Position numbers and translations under genes: made by a program. Of a stretch of DNA of 21,603 bases, positions 1-6,425 are shown piece after piece. Under the pieces are notes generated by a model, which did not search any database, had not been told where the DNA came from, and worked only from the letters and a program-made list of their open reading frames with translations. The stretch spans positions 9,038 to 30,640 of the IMG/VR virus record IMGVR_UViG_3300030118_002654, one strand, 5' to 3'. Origin of the DNA: a virus. Position 1 is the first letter of the stretch. Each line of letters opens with the position of its first letter.

Positions 1-1
1 C

Positions 2-100
2 GACGCAATAATAGGAAAGGCGTATAAGTTCATAGATGCACTTGCTCTTAATATACTAAAAGCTAAAGACAAAGCACCAAGCGCACCTACAGAGTCTTAG
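2..100 (+). CDS. 3' end of an unidentified gene (partial)
   Basis: An open frame runs in from the left edge and stops at TAG (98-100). It gives the last 32 residues of a protein, ending in a Lys/Ala/Pro-rich tail (KAKDKAPSAPTES). No start is inside the window and no domain is recognisable. The next gene starts two bases after the stop, so it is probably co-transcribed with the nuclease and lysozyme genes that follow. The late-gene setting suggests a structural or lysis-linked role, but this rests on position only. Confidence 0.5.
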   Translation, partial: DAIIGKAYKFIDALALNILKAKDKAPSAPTES

Positions 101-102
101 TA

Positions 103-498
103 ATGACTAAATCGCCTGATGCCTTTGTCTATAATGCATCCCTAGACAGGGTGGTTGATGGCGATACTATTGATGTAACTCTTGATCTTGGTTTTGACGT
201 TAAGCTACATAAGCAAAGAGTAAGACTGGCAGGCATAGACACACCTGAGAGTCGTACAAGAAACCTAGCAGAAAAGGCTCTTGGTCTTGCTGCAAAAGAA
301 AGACTAATACAACTATGCTCAGGTAAGTTTAGAATTAAATCGCTTGGTAAAGGCAAATATGGAAGGATTTTAGGCATTCCTTATACAGAAGATGGCAAAG
401 ATGTTTGCCAGAAACTTATCAAGGAAGGACACGCAGTTGAATACTGGGGTGGCACAAAGAAAGCTAAAGTCCGTGAAGATGGAACATGGGGAGAATAA
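103..498 (+). CDS. Staphylococcal-nuclease-like (SNase/TNase fold) nuclease
   Basis: A 131-residue protein with the SNase-like OB-fold signature. It has VVDGDTIDV (residues 17-25, Asp19 and Asp21), VRLAGIDTPES (40-50) and KYGRIL (85-90). By analogy with staphylococcal nuclease, Arg41, Asp46, Glu49 and Arg88 would be the calcium-binding and catalytic residues, and all are present. The family hydrolyses DNA or RNA phosphodiester bonds in a calcium-dependent way. It has no signal peptide, so it probably acts inside the host cell. Phage members are thought to help degrade host DNA or recycle nucleotides, but the role here is inferred. The start ATG lies two bases after the previous stop, and the lysozyme gene starts one base after its own stop. 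The length is close to the catalytic core alone. Confidence 0.88.
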   Translation: MTKSPDAFVYNASLDRVVDGDTIDVTLDLGFDVKLHKQRVRLAGIDTPESRTRNLAEKALGLAAKERLIQLCSGKFRIKSLGKGKYGRILGIPYTEDGKDVCQKLIKEGHAVEYWGGTKKAKVREDGTWGE

Positions 499-499
499 T

Positions 500-943
500 A
501 TGCAAATATCAGCAGAAGGATTATCGTTAATTAAGAAATTTGAAGGATGCGAATTGGAAGCATACCTTTGTCCTGCCGGTGTATGGACAATAGGGTACGG
601 TCACACTAAAGATGTTAAAGAAGGAGACAAGATTAATAAAGAGGAAGCAGAATATCTTTTACAAGAAGAAATGATTGAGTACGAAGGATATGTAAACGAT
701 TATGTAGAGGTTCCTCTTGAACAACACATGTATGATGCCTTAGTTTCGTTTTGCTACAATTTAGGAGGTGGTTCGCTAAAAAAAAGTACGCTCCTTAAGG
801 TTTTAAACGAAGGCAAGTACGAAGAAGTGCCTGCACAAATCCGTAGATGGAATAAAAGCAATGGTCAGGTTCTTGAGGGCTTAGTAAGGAGAAGAGAAGC
901 AGAAGCAATAATGTTTATGGGAGGGGATTGGTTCGCAGTCTGA
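500..943 (+). CDS. Endolysin, T4-type lysozyme (glycoside hydrolase family 24)
   Basis: A 147-residue protein that should cleave the glycan strands of peptidoglycan at the end of infection. The GH24 active-site pattern E-x8-[D/C]-x5-T is intact: Glu15 in KKFEGC, Cys24 in AYLCPAGVWT, and Thr30 before IGYGHT. The C-terminal half carries family-typical stretches such as ALVSFCYNLGGG and RRWNKSNGQVLEGLVRRREAE. I chose the ATG at 500 because a GGGGAG ribosome site sits just before it and the family homology begins here. A longer in-frame start at 392 would overlap the nuclease gene by about 100 bases. No signal peptide or SAR anchor is visible, so export would need a holin, and none is recognised nearby. 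Confidence 0.93.
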   Translation: MQISAEGLSLIKKFEGCELEAYLCPAGVWTIGYGHTKDVKEGDKINKEEAEYLLQEEMIEYEGYVNDYVEVPLEQHMYDALVSFCYNLGGGSLKKSTLLKVLNEGKYEEVPAQIRRWNKSNGQVLEGLVRRREAEAIMFMGGDWFAV

Positions 944-1167
944 TGGCTAAGTATAAAAAAGAAGATTTTGTTTCAGAATGGTATCGTATAAATGATAGGG
1001 AGTTACCTTTAATATGCGAGGCTTTGGATTTGCTTTTGGAGTCTGACTCTCTTAATGATTTTGAGACTTATGTTGCGGATGAGTTAAGAGCGGATTTGAT
1101 AAATGCAAAATCTGATAAAGTGGCAATGAAAAAATTGTTTAAAGAATGGGAAAATGGCTCTATCTAA
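943..1167 (+). CDS. Small acidic protein of unknown function
   Basis: A 74-residue protein rich in acidic residues, with an amphipathic, mostly helical look (LICEALDLLLESDSL). The ATG at 943 overlaps the lysozyme stop in a TGATG arrangement, which suggests translational coupling. A TTG start 15 bases upstream is possible but less likely. It has no membrane segment, so it does not look like a holin despite its place right after the endolysin. I do not recognise a family. Confidence 0.65.
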   Translation: MAKYKKEDFVSEWYRINDRELPLICEALDLLLESDSLNDFETYVADELRADLINAKSDKVAMKKLFKEWENGSI

Positions 1168-1384
1168 AAAACAAAATAAAAGACTAGGTGCTATTCTTTC
1201 TGTTATGTTTGATGAAGATACACCTAAAGAACATCTGCAAGAAATAGTCAAAGAAGGCTTTGTTACCAAAAATGGCGATAACTTTGATATTACACCAAAA
1301 GGTCTTGATGAAAAAAACAGACTTTGCACATTGGCAGGTTTAAATATTAAATATAGTAGTGAAAAAAATACTAACGCCAATTAG
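1154..1384 (+). CDS. Small protein of unknown function, possible winged-helix-like end
   Basis: A 76-residue, lysine-rich protein that overlaps the preceding gene by 14 bases. Residues 36-60 (FVTKNGDNFDITPKGLDEKN and onward) have the look of a short beta wing followed by a helix, as in small DNA-binding proteins, but this is a weak visual impression. Its last 14 bases overlap the convergent oxygenase gene tail to tail. No ribosome site stronger than GGGAAA is visible, so translation probably depends on the upstream gene. Confidence 0.6.
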   Translation: MALSKKQNKRLGAILSVMFDEDTPKEHLQEIVKEGFVTKNGDNFDITPKGLDEKNRLCTLAGLNIKYSSEKNTNAN

Positions 1385-1925
1385 GACCTTCATACCAACC
1401 AACTAATGAATATCTTTTTCCTTGTGTAACTGGCGTAACTCTATGGTATAAGAAAGAAGGAAATACTATAACAGTTCCTTTCTGTTTAATAATTTCTTGA
1501 CTTGGGGTTTCTATATCTTTAGTAAATAAAAATTCTCCGCCTATATATTCTTCTGGCTCTGAAAGTTGAACAGTAATACCTAGCTTTCTTACAGAAGATC
1601 TATTATCTATCCTCATATCTAAATGCTCATCATAATGTCCATTGTCTGTATACTCAGCTATCTGAAATTCTTTAAATCCATTTAGTTCAAATCCGAAGCA
1701 TTCACTATTTGCCAAGATTATATATTTTTCTATATATTTATTTATAGTATTATTGTTTTCAGTTCCATAAGGAAAACCTAATACATTAGATTTTCTTATG
1801 GAATTATCTGTAGAATTATTGCCAATCTTGCCTTCTTCTGTTGTCTCTGCCTTATATAAAGATTTTATATTTTCGCAATCTATATTTGAGATCTCAGCAT
1901 CCCAAGCGAACCACCAAGAATTCAT
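1371..1925 (-). CDS. 2-oxoglutarate/Fe(II)-dependent oxygenase (prolyl 4-hydroxylase-like)
   Basis: A 184-residue enzyme of the 2OG-Fe(II) dioxygenase superfamily. The iron ligands are visible as His101 and Asp103 in DEHLDMR, with His161 in PSFLYHRV. Arg171 in GKRYSLVGW is the expected 2-oxoglutarate-binding residue. IGGEFLF and GTVIVFPSF are typical strands of the jelly-roll core. The family uses 2-oxoglutarate, O2 and iron to hydroxylate proteins, nucleic acids or small molecules, and such genes are common in marine phages. The motif spacing is prolyl-hydroxylase-like rather than the TET/JBP type, so direct base oxidation is not supported. It is the last gene of the long minus-strand block, starts directly after the stop of the small gene before it (TAAATG), and ends tail to tail with the plus-strand lysis-side genes. 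Confidence 0.88.
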   Translation of the reverse strand: MNSWWFAWDAEISNIDCENIKSLYKAETTEEGKIGNNSTDNSIRKSNVLGFPYGTENNNTINKYIEKYIILANSECFGFELNGFKEFQIAEYTDNGHYDEHLDMRIDNRSSVRKLGITVQLSEPEEYIGGEFLFTKDIETPSQEIIKQKGTVIVFPSFLYHRVTPVTQGKRYSLVGWYEGPNWR

Positions 1926-2084
1926 TTATTTATCTAAGCCAAGCCTTTTTTTATTTTTATAAGCAATAAGTTTTTTTTGATAAAACTTTCTTGTACTTTC
2001 TTTTATAGTTCGTTTTCTTTGAATTATATGTTCTTCATCAGGGTTATTTATCTGCCAATTTTTATATGCTTTTTTTAATTCCAT
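1926..2084 (-). CDS. Small basic protein of unknown function
   Basis: A 52-residue, very lysine/arginine-rich protein (starts MELKKAYKNWQINNPDEEH; the second half is KKLIAYKNKKRLGLDK). The ATG at 2082-2084 overlaps the previous stop (TAATG), and a clear AGGAG lies about eight bases upstream. Its stop abuts the oxygenase start. The tight coupling on both sides and good ribosome site support a real gene. The high positive charge suggests contact with nucleic acid, but no domain is recognised. Confidence 0.6.
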   Translation of the reverse strand: MELKKAYKNWQINNPDEEHIIQRKRTIKESTRKFYQKKLIAYKNKKRLGLDK

Positions 2085-2290
2085 TAGCTATTCTCCTTTT
2101 CTCTCCATTCCATGTACCAATCTGCAACTTTTCCAATATCAGCCACGTCATTACTTATATCCCAATAATCAGCATTAGCAGAATATCCCATATCAATTTT
2201 TATCTGTTTTGCTTCTTCCTCGGTATCATCAATAGACTGTAATCTATTTAATTGTATAAGACGACATTCGTAAAAATCTTGAAATACCAT
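2084..2290 (-). CDS. Small protein of unknown function
   Basis: A 68-residue acidic protein with several aromatic residues (YWDISNDVADIGKVADWYMEW). The ATG follows a GGGGAG ribosome site and overlaps the stop of the upstream small membrane protein gene. No family is recognised and no membrane segment is present. The surrounding cluster of very short overlapping genes is typical of phage early-region accessory proteins. Confidence 0.65.
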   Translation of the reverse strand: MVFQDFYECRLIQLNRLQSIDDTEEEAKQIKIDMGYSANADYWDISNDVADIGKVADWYMEWREKENS

Positions 2291-2445
2291 TATTTTCTCC
2301 CCTTATTAATATACCAATTTTCATATCTTTGCCAAACTTCACGTCCTATATAATAAGGTAGAAAAATCAACGTAATCCAACCAAATATTATAATTACGCC
2401 TAAACCTACAAAAGTAAAAAAAATTATATCTCTTATTTTCTCCAT
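2290..2445 (-). CDS. Small single-pass membrane protein
   Basis: A 51-residue protein. Residues 7-32 form one long hydrophobic stretch (IIFFTFVGLGVIIIF and onward), followed by a polar tail with YIGREVWQRYENWY. It should sit in the inner membrane with the charged tail on one face. Its ATG overlaps the end of the upstream gene by 13 bases in a different frame, and its stop overlaps the start of the next gene (TAATG). No strong ribosome site is visible, so translation is probably coupled. The function is unknown; superinfection control or a membrane-active early role are possibilities without direct support. Confidence 0.6.
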   Translation of the reverse strand: MEKIRDIIFFTFVGLGVIIIFGWITLIFLPYYIGREVWQRYENWYINKGRK

Positions 2446-2603
2446 AGCTTTTTCATTAACTTTCTTGCAATAATCTTTTCTTCTTCTTTTAAATCAAAGT
2501 TTAGCAAAGCCATAGTTATTAAATCTTTTTCTTTTTCATCAATGTTTATGATTCCATCTATAGGTAATCCCCAGTGATCGTGTGGTTCGTTAGGTTCATA
2601 CAT
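2433..2603 (-). CDS. Small acidic protein of unknown function
   Basis: A 56-residue protein starting MYEPNEPHDHWGLPIDG, acidic in the middle and basic at the end (IARKLMKKLWRK). I chose the ATG at 2601-2603 because AGGAG lies seven bases upstream. A TTG start 30 bases earlier would overlap the preceding gene and lacks a ribosome site. No family is recognised. Confidence 0.55.
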   Translation of the reverse strand: MYEPNEPHDHWGLPIDGIINIDEKEKDLITMALLNFDLKEEEKIIARKLMKKLWRK

Positions 2604-2613
2604 ATCAATACTC

Positions 2614-2838
2614 CTATAATTCAAAGCCGTCAAATAAAAGACTGTCTAAAAACTCGGCAACTAATTTATCTGAACGTATATGTCTTAGATTTACCAAAGA
2701 TACAATAACTGCGCCACTTTCTTGAAAATCCTGAGCGTGACTTAATTTTCCAAACCAAGCCAACTTCTGCTCCTCATTCTCAAGATAAGTAATAGCTATT
2801 TTATTTCTATATTTTTTTAATAATTTGTCTTTACTCAT
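2614..2838 (-). CDS. Small protein of unknown function
   Basis: A 74-residue protein starting MSKDKLLKKYRNKIAITYLE. The ATG at 2836-2838 is preceded by GGAG at a six-base spacing and sits directly after the stop of the upstream membrane protein gene. The sequence looks like a small alpha/beta domain. No catalytic motif or family is recognised. Confidence 0.6.
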   Translation of the reverse strand: MSKDKLLKKYRNKIAITYLENEEQKLAWFGKLSHAQDFQESGAVIVSLVNLRHIRSDKLVAEFLDSLLFDGFEL

Positions 2839-2839
2839 T

Positions 2840-2965
2840 TTACTCTCCAAGTTGATATAAAAAGAACATTAAAAAGATTCCAATGACTAAGTAATAAATG
2901 CCTTGATGTAGATAATTAGTGAGTTGTGGAAATCTTGGTTTAGTTTTAGTTGCCATATTTTTCAT
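2840..2965 (-). CDS. Very small membrane protein
   Basis: A 41-residue protein with a polar, basic N-terminus (MKNMATKTKPRFPQL) and one hydrophobic segment at about 23-38 (IYYLVIGIFLMFFLYQL). The start has the block's standard initiation region, GGGAGAAATAAA before ATG, which is the best reason to accept it. It is a second candidate single-pass inner membrane protein in this cluster. The function is unknown. Confidence 0.6.
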   Translation of the reverse strand: MKNMATKTKPRFPQLTNYLHQGIYYLVIGIFLMFFLYQLGE

Positions 2966-2979
2966 TTTATTTCTCCCAT

Positions 2980-3003
2980 AGGAAGTGGCTTATGCCACCT
3001 CCT
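2980..3003 (-). other. Hairpin spanning the stop codon of the ArdC-like gene
   Basis: On the minus strand, AGGAGGTGGC and GCCACTTCCT form a 10-pair stem with one G-U pair and a four-base ATAA loop that contains the TAA stop. No T-run follows, so it is not a standard terminator. It could shield the mRNA 3' end, tune readthrough into the small genes downstream, or hide the strong AGGAGG it contains. Confidence 0.5.
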
Positions 3004-3874
3004 TATCTTCTAGTTGTTGTTTTTCTAAGAAGTCAATAGACTTCTGTGCTTGTGAAAATGCCCTAACCATTGCTTTTGAATCTTCTTTTATGAGTGAAAT
3101 CCAAGAGTTGAGATATTTAGCGTGATTCTCCCTAACAGTTTTCTCTACACCGAGAATTCTGCAAAGAAAAGCTGAACCAACTTCAGCAACTAATTCTTCT
3201 TTTGCATAATCTCTAATAGAATTACCTTGTAGGTCTCTATTACATCTGCTCTTATGACCAGTCCAATGTGTGAGTTCATGTAATAATGTAGAGTAATAAT
3301 CAACATCTGTATCAAAATCAGTCTTATTCGGCATACCAATGTAATCTCTTATTGGTGAGTAAAATGCTTGTGATTCGTCATGAAATATTTTTGCTTCTGT
3401 ATTGGCTACGAAAAGATCTACTGACTTTGATTTGCTTTCTGTAAGTTCTACTGAATGGACATTAGGTATAATATCAGATACAAAATCTTCTACTTGATCT
3501 CCGTTAAATACTGCATAATTTTTCCATAAAAAGTATTTAGGTAATTTGCCTGTGGATTTATAAAGAGCGAGTTCGTCATCTTTAAGCCATTCAGGTTTTT
3601 TATCTTTTACTTCACAGAAAACTACTCTGCTTGCTTTACTGCCTTTTTTGATTTGATAGCCTTTTTCTGACCATTGTTTGAAAGTAGCCCATTCGTGAGA
3701 TCTAAAATCTTGCACTGATAACCAAAAGCTATTCATACCTCTGTAAGGTTTTTTGCTTATATGGTTGATAGGTGCAGGTTTTGAAGTCCAAGGTTTGTGC
3801 CAATCAGTACCTTCTTTTTGCATAAGGTCTACAATCTTGTCTTGGATTTGTTCTAGTATTTCTTGTGTTTTCAT
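2990..3874 (-). CDS. ArdC-like antirestriction / ssDNA-binding protein with metallopeptidase domain
   Basis: A 294-residue protein with the two-part ArdC architecture. The N-terminal half (about 1-135) has family-typical PWTSKPAPINHISKKPYRGMN, GYQIKKGSKA and an aromatic region ending YAVFNGDQV, and is associated with binding single-stranded DNA. The C-terminal half has a zinc peptidase motif HELTH (His199, Glu200, His203), continuing WTGHKSR, and a following EELVAE helix (about 226-231) that would give the third zinc ligand. Plasmid ArdC protects entering DNA from restriction. In a phage, protection of incoming DNA or a replication role is the likely use, but this is inferred. It has its own copy of the repeated 19-base element and a roughly 80-base leader, so it may be transcribed separately from the block upstream. 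Confidence 0.88.
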   Translation of the reverse strand: MKTQEILEQIQDKIVDLMQKEGTDWHKPWTSKPAPINHISKKPYRGMNSFWLSVQDFRSHEWATFKQWSEKGYQIKKGSKASRVVFCEVKDKKPEWLKDDELALYKSTGKLPKYFLWKNYAVFNGDQVEDFVSDIIPNVHSVELTESKSKSVDLFVANTEAKIFHDESQAFYSPIRDYIGMPNKTDFDTDVDYYSTLLHELTHWTGHKSRCNRDLQGNSIRDYAKEELVAEVGSAFLCRILGVEKTVRENHAKYLNSWISLIKEDSKAMVRAFSQAQKSIDFLEKQQLEDKEVA

Positions 3875-3903
3875 TTTATTTTCCTTTAATTATTTTCAAT
3901 TTA

Positions 3904-3924
3904 AACAAGTTTTCTAAGCTTGTT
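3904..3924 (-). other. Inverted repeat in the leader of the ArdC-like gene
   Basis: AACAAG and CTTGTT form a six-pair stem around a nine-base loop, about 50 bases before the ArdC-like start. It lies inside the predicted 5' leader and may form a weak hairpin. It is AT-rich and short, so its meaning is uncertain. Confidence 0.3.
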
Positions 3925-3956
3925 AATATATAATTTTATATTGTTGTCAGAAAAAG

Positions 3957-3975
3957 TAAACCTTTTTTGGAATAA
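3957..3975 (-). promoter_or_regulatory. Copy A of the repeated 19-base promoter/operator element
   Basis: The minus strand reads TTATTCCAAAAAAGGTTTA, in the short gap between the HNH gene stop and the ArdC-like gene, pointing toward the latter. A TATAAA box follows GGTTTA after 16 bases, so the right part of the element sits where a -35 box would be. See the finding on the six copies. Confidence 0.65.
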
Positions 3976-3978
3976 TAT

Positions 3979-4278
3979 TTAATCTTTTTTTACCATAGAA
4001 TTAACCAGTTCAAGTAGTTCATACTCCGTACCATAGGCTTTTTCAAACCTAGCTTTGTATGGGTGACGACTTATAGGTTCCATATCACTACCCATTCTAT
4101 GATGCTCAAAGCATAAAGGCAGTACCTTAAAATGCGTATCAGGTTTTGTCTTGCCTTCAATATGGTGTATCTCTGCAGGAACTCCATAAAAGCCTTGTAA
4201 ATAACAAACAATACAACCTAGTTGACTAACCCTATCCATGTGTTTTTTTTCCTTAGAGTTAGGGTTTCTGCCTTTCAC
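3979..4278 (-). CDS. Ref-like HNH-type nuclease
   Basis: A 99-residue protein with the zinc and HNH-like pattern of the phage P1 Ref / DUF968 group. It has Cys22 and Cys25 (GCIVC), His38-His39 (EIHHIEG), then LPLCFEHHRMG with Cys56 and His59-His60. P1 Ref is a RecA-dependent DNA endonuclease, so a recombination-linked nicking or cutting role fits the neighbours (ERF, PD-(D/E)XK nuclease, GIY-YIG). The start is GTG at 4276-4278, overlapping the previous stop as GTGA. I keep it rather than the ATG at 4239 because the residues before that ATG (RNPNSKEKKHMDRV) look like the family's conserved N-terminus. It is shorter than P1 Ref and covers mainly the catalytic core. Confidence 0.82.
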   Translation of the reverse strand: MKGRNPNSKEKKHMDRVSQLGCIVCYLQGFYGVPAEIHHIEGKTKPDTHFKVLPLCFEHHRMGSDMEPISRHPYKARFEKAYGTEYELLELVNSMVKKD

Positions 4279-4730
4279 TTGTGTTTGTTATATATAGGTT
4301 GGTATCTTTCTATTAAAATCTTTTCCCAATATAGTTTTCTATCTTCTCTACAATGTAAGTATCTTACTCTATCAAATTTTTTATCTCTTATATGGCTATT
4401 TAATCTGTTATAAATATTTTTGGTTTGACCTACATATACAATGACATCTTCGTTATAAAGTACGTAAACACAATCTCTTATAATCTGATCAATGTAAAAG
4501 TCTTTTCTTACTTTACATCCACCTTCATATTTGTGTTTATATTTTGGTTTTTTTTCTATATATGCAGGTCTTGTTATTCCTGTTCCATACGAAACAGGCT
4601 CTAAAAAACCTTCGTTATTTGTAGCACAGTAAACGTACAACTTATCCCTATCCAAATCTGTAGCAAGTTTCATGCTCTTATTAAAATGATTTATATGGTC
4701 GTGCAGACGTAATATTAAATTATGCTCCAT
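4275..4730 (-). CDS. GIY-YIG nuclease-domain protein
   Basis: A 151-residue protein with a GIY-YIG nuclease domain at its C-terminal end, about residues 86-149. It has VYV (88-90) in place of GIY, YVG (99-101) followed by QTKN, the catalytic-type Arg109 in NIYNRLNSH, and the likely metal-binding Glu136 in YWEKILIERYQPIYN. The N-terminal 85 residues are not recognised and are basic near the middle. Such enzymes make single- or double-strand DNA cuts, as homing endonucleases or repair/junction nucleases. There is no intron or interrupted gene nearby, so homing is not indicated. The ATG at 4728-4730 has AGAGGA upstream; an in-frame start at 4790 would overlap the coiled-coil gene by about 70 bases. 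Confidence 0.85.
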   Translation of the reverse strand: MEHNLILRLHDHINHFNKSMKLATDLDRDKLYVYCATNNEGFLEPVSYGTGITRPAYIEKKPKYKHKYEGGCKVRKDFYIDQIIRDCVYVLYNEDVIVYVGQTKNIYNRLNSHIRDKKFDRVRYLHCREDRKLYWEKILIERYQPIYNKHK

Positions 4731-5058
4731 ATCTTTTTCTTTCCTCTCTAGCATTAACCATTTTGGTACGCCATTCTTCAAACCCAACATCTAATGATTT
4801 AAGTTCTATTTTTAGAGCAGATAAAGTGCCTTTTGCTACACCTTCTTTTAATCTAGCTTCATATAATTCATCACTATTATCTGCATAAGTCTTTTGGGCA
4901 GATATTGTTTTTACACCTTGAGACGTAGCCACCAATTCCAACTTTGCCTGTAGTTTCTTTATGTCAGCTTGTGATTTTAAAAGATTGTATTCTGCTTGCT
5001 GTATTTGTGGCGCCAGATCTCTAATCTTTTGTTGCCAAGATTCTACTTGTTCGTTCAT
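4720..5058 (-). CDS. Coiled-coil protein of unknown function
   Basis: A 112-residue, almost wholly helical protein with heptad-like patterns in residues 1-45 (QKIRDLAPQIQQAEYNLLKS) and again in 65-105. No enzyme motif is present. It lies between the SSB-tail protein and the GIY-YIG gene, with a two-base gap upstream and an 11-base overlap downstream, so it belongs to the recombination block and may be a scaffold or accessory factor there. That role is inferred from position. Confidence 0.7.
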   Translation of the reverse strand: MNEQVESWQQKIRDLAPQIQQAEYNLLKSQADIKKLQAKLELVATSQGVKTISAQKTYADNSDELYEARLKEGVAKGTLSALKIELKSLDVGFEEWRTKMVNAREERKRYGA

Positions 5059-5060
5059 TT

Positions 5061-5564
5061 TTAAAAGGGTATATCTGCATCAGACTCTGTTTTAGTTTTT
5101 ATAGGTGCATCTTCATCTTCTGGTGTCAGCTTGATGCTTGTATAAGAAGTGCCTTTTTCTGAAACATTTGCCCAACCGCCAAGTTTATAGACTTTTTCTG
5201 TCGTAACCTTTTCTAACGCATCTTGTAAACTTGTTTTTATATCACTTACATTTTGACCAATTTGTATACTTTCTATTGCATTTTTTATTGGATTTAAGTC
5301 AACTTCTGGTAAAGTTATTTTACCGCCAATATCAGGTGTACCTTCTTTAATTTTTTTCTCAGGCGGGTTGTAGTGCAATAATCCAAGAGAAACACAAAAC
5401 TCATATTTGTCTTTTTCTGTACCAGTATATTTTAAAATTGCGCCATATTTTTCCTCAGCCTTAGTACCCCACATCATTTTACATTTACCTTTTCTTGGCA
5501 CAGTCACTTTATTTTCAGTAAAAAAGTTTCCTCTGTTTTCTTTTAGTTCATATTTGTCAGACAT
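5061..5564 (-). CDS. Probable ssDNA-binding or recombination accessory protein with SSB-like acidic tail
   Basis: A 167-residue protein that ends in ESDADIPF, which closely matches the acidic DDDIPF tip that bacterial SSB uses to recruit repair proteins. Before the tail, YKLGGWANVSEKGTSYTSIK (about 125-145) looks like an OB-type beta hairpin of the kind seen in small phage proteins of the DUF736 sort. The N-terminus (YELKENRGNFFTENK) also resembles those proteins. The middle is not recognised. A single-strand DNA-binding role next to the ERF annealing protein is a good fit but unproven. The ATG has GGAG eight bases upstream and overlaps the previous gene by eight bases. Confidence 0.7.
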   Translation of the reverse strand: MSDKYELKENRGNFFTENKVTVPRKGKCKMMWGTKAEEKYGAILKYTGTEKDKYEFCVSLGLLHYNPPEKKIKEGTPDIGGKITLPEVDLNPIKNAIESIQIGQNVSDIKTSLQDALEKVTTEKVYKLGGWANVSEKGTSYTSIKLTPEDEDAPIKTKTESDADIPF

Positions 5565-5829
5565 TATTTTCTCCAGTTATTAATCGGTATTGATTACCTT
5601 TTTTATTTAGTATTTTTTTTCTAATGACTATTTCTCCGTTTAAAGGTAGTCCGTATTTTTTTCTTTGTTCAAACTTACGTAGTTCCCTAATAGATGCGCT
5701 TATGGTGGGCTCTCCGTAGAATTTACCAACATTAATTTTTATAATGTCCTGTAGTTCCCAAAAAGTCCACCATTGACCATCACGCATGGCTAGGTAAACG
5801 TAGTCCGTTACACTATTAGGTTTGCTCAT
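5557..5829 (-). CDS. Small winged-helix-like protein
   Basis: A 90-residue basic protein. Residues 5-60 read like a helix-turn-helix with wing: VTDYVYLAMRDGQWWTFWEL, then TISASIRELRKFE as a possible recognition helix, then EIVIRKKILNKKGNQYRLI as the wing strands. Similar small proteins occur in phage recombination and replication blocks. It could bind DNA as a regulator or accessory factor. It overlaps the ERF gene by 14 bases and the SSB-tail gene by eight, so it is part of the same operon. Confidence 0.65.
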   Translation of the reverse strand: MSKPNSVTDYVYLAMRDGQWWTFWELQDIIKINVGKFYGEPTISASIRELRKFEQRKKYGLPLNGEIVIRKKILNKKGNQYRLITGENNV

Positions 5830-6424
5830 ATACTTCTATAAGTCTTTCGTAACCTTCTTGGTATTTCAGAACTTTTGTAAGTTTTTTTGCTTTGTATATC
5901 TCTTTTGCGTTAATCTCATATAGATTTTTTGCATCTGTATCAGGATTTTCTGCAGGCAGATATTTTCCAAGTGATGTTATATATTTGGTAGGATCTCTTT
6001 CTTCTATAAGGATTTTACCTTCAACATCTTTGAAATAAAAAGTTGTAGTGGCTTTTTCTGCATCATCATCTTCTTCTACAGTAGCTAGACCACAAGCCAT
6101 TTGTAATGAGTACCTCTTTGCATAACTGAGCGCAGAACCGTAAGCCTGTGGATCAGTCTTAGGTGAAGGCATGTGCACTTTGCCTGTAGACAACTCTCCA
6201 CCATGACCAAAAAATACAGTTTCTACGACTGCGCCTGTATCAGATTCATGGCTTATTTGTTGTATATGTATGCCTTGATCTGCATAAGGTTGCTTAACAG
6301 TATCTAATACCTGTTTTAAAGAAGCATATTTGCTTTTAAAAAATGGGTTATCAGAATCATTTACTATGTGACTTAGATTTTCAGTTGCCTTAATCATGGC
6401 ATTTATTAACGCTTGGTTATTCAT
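5816..6424 (-). CDS. ERF-family single-strand annealing protein
   Basis: A 202-residue recombinase of the ERF superfamily, the group named after the P22 Erf protein. The hallmark blocks are present: NPFFKSKYASLKQVLDTVK (about 25-44), GAVVETVFFGHGGE, and the strongest one, DPQAYGSALSYAKRYSLQM followed by ACGLATVEEDDDAE. These proteins form rings on single-stranded DNA and promote annealing for phage recombination and end repair. The start is the ATG at 6422-6424 with GGAG nine bases upstream. An in-frame start at 6505 would overlap the nuclease gene heavily. The C-terminal 60 residues are variable. It directly follows a PD-(D/E)XK nuclease gene, the classic exonuclease/annealase pair. Confidence 0.92.
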   Translation of the reverse strand: MNNQALINAMIKATENLSHIVNDSDNPFFKSKYASLKQVLDTVKQPYADQGIHIQQISHESDTGAVVETVFFGHGGELSTGKVHMPSPKTDPQAYGSALSYAKRYSLQMACGLATVEEDDDAEKATTTFYFKDVEGKILIEERDPTKYITSLGKYLPAENPDTDAKNLYEINAKEIYKAKKLTKVLKYQEGYERLIEVYEQT

Positions 6425-6425
6425 T

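Noticed and set aside
943-1384. Possible holin or spanin genes right after the endolysin
   Set aside because: Neither of the two small proteins has a hydrophobic segment or a lipoprotein signal, so position alone does not support a holin call.
4222-4413. Plus-strand frame of 63 codons with a hydrophobic translation, which could be mistaken for a small holin
   Set aside because: It is antisense to the GIY-YIG and Ref-like genes. The hydrophobic look comes from reading the complement of Lys-rich codons, and it has no ribosome site.
4275-4730. GIY-YIG gene as a homing endonuclease in an intron
   Set aside because: No split gene or intron-like flanks are seen; the gene is embedded in an operon with stop-start overlaps.
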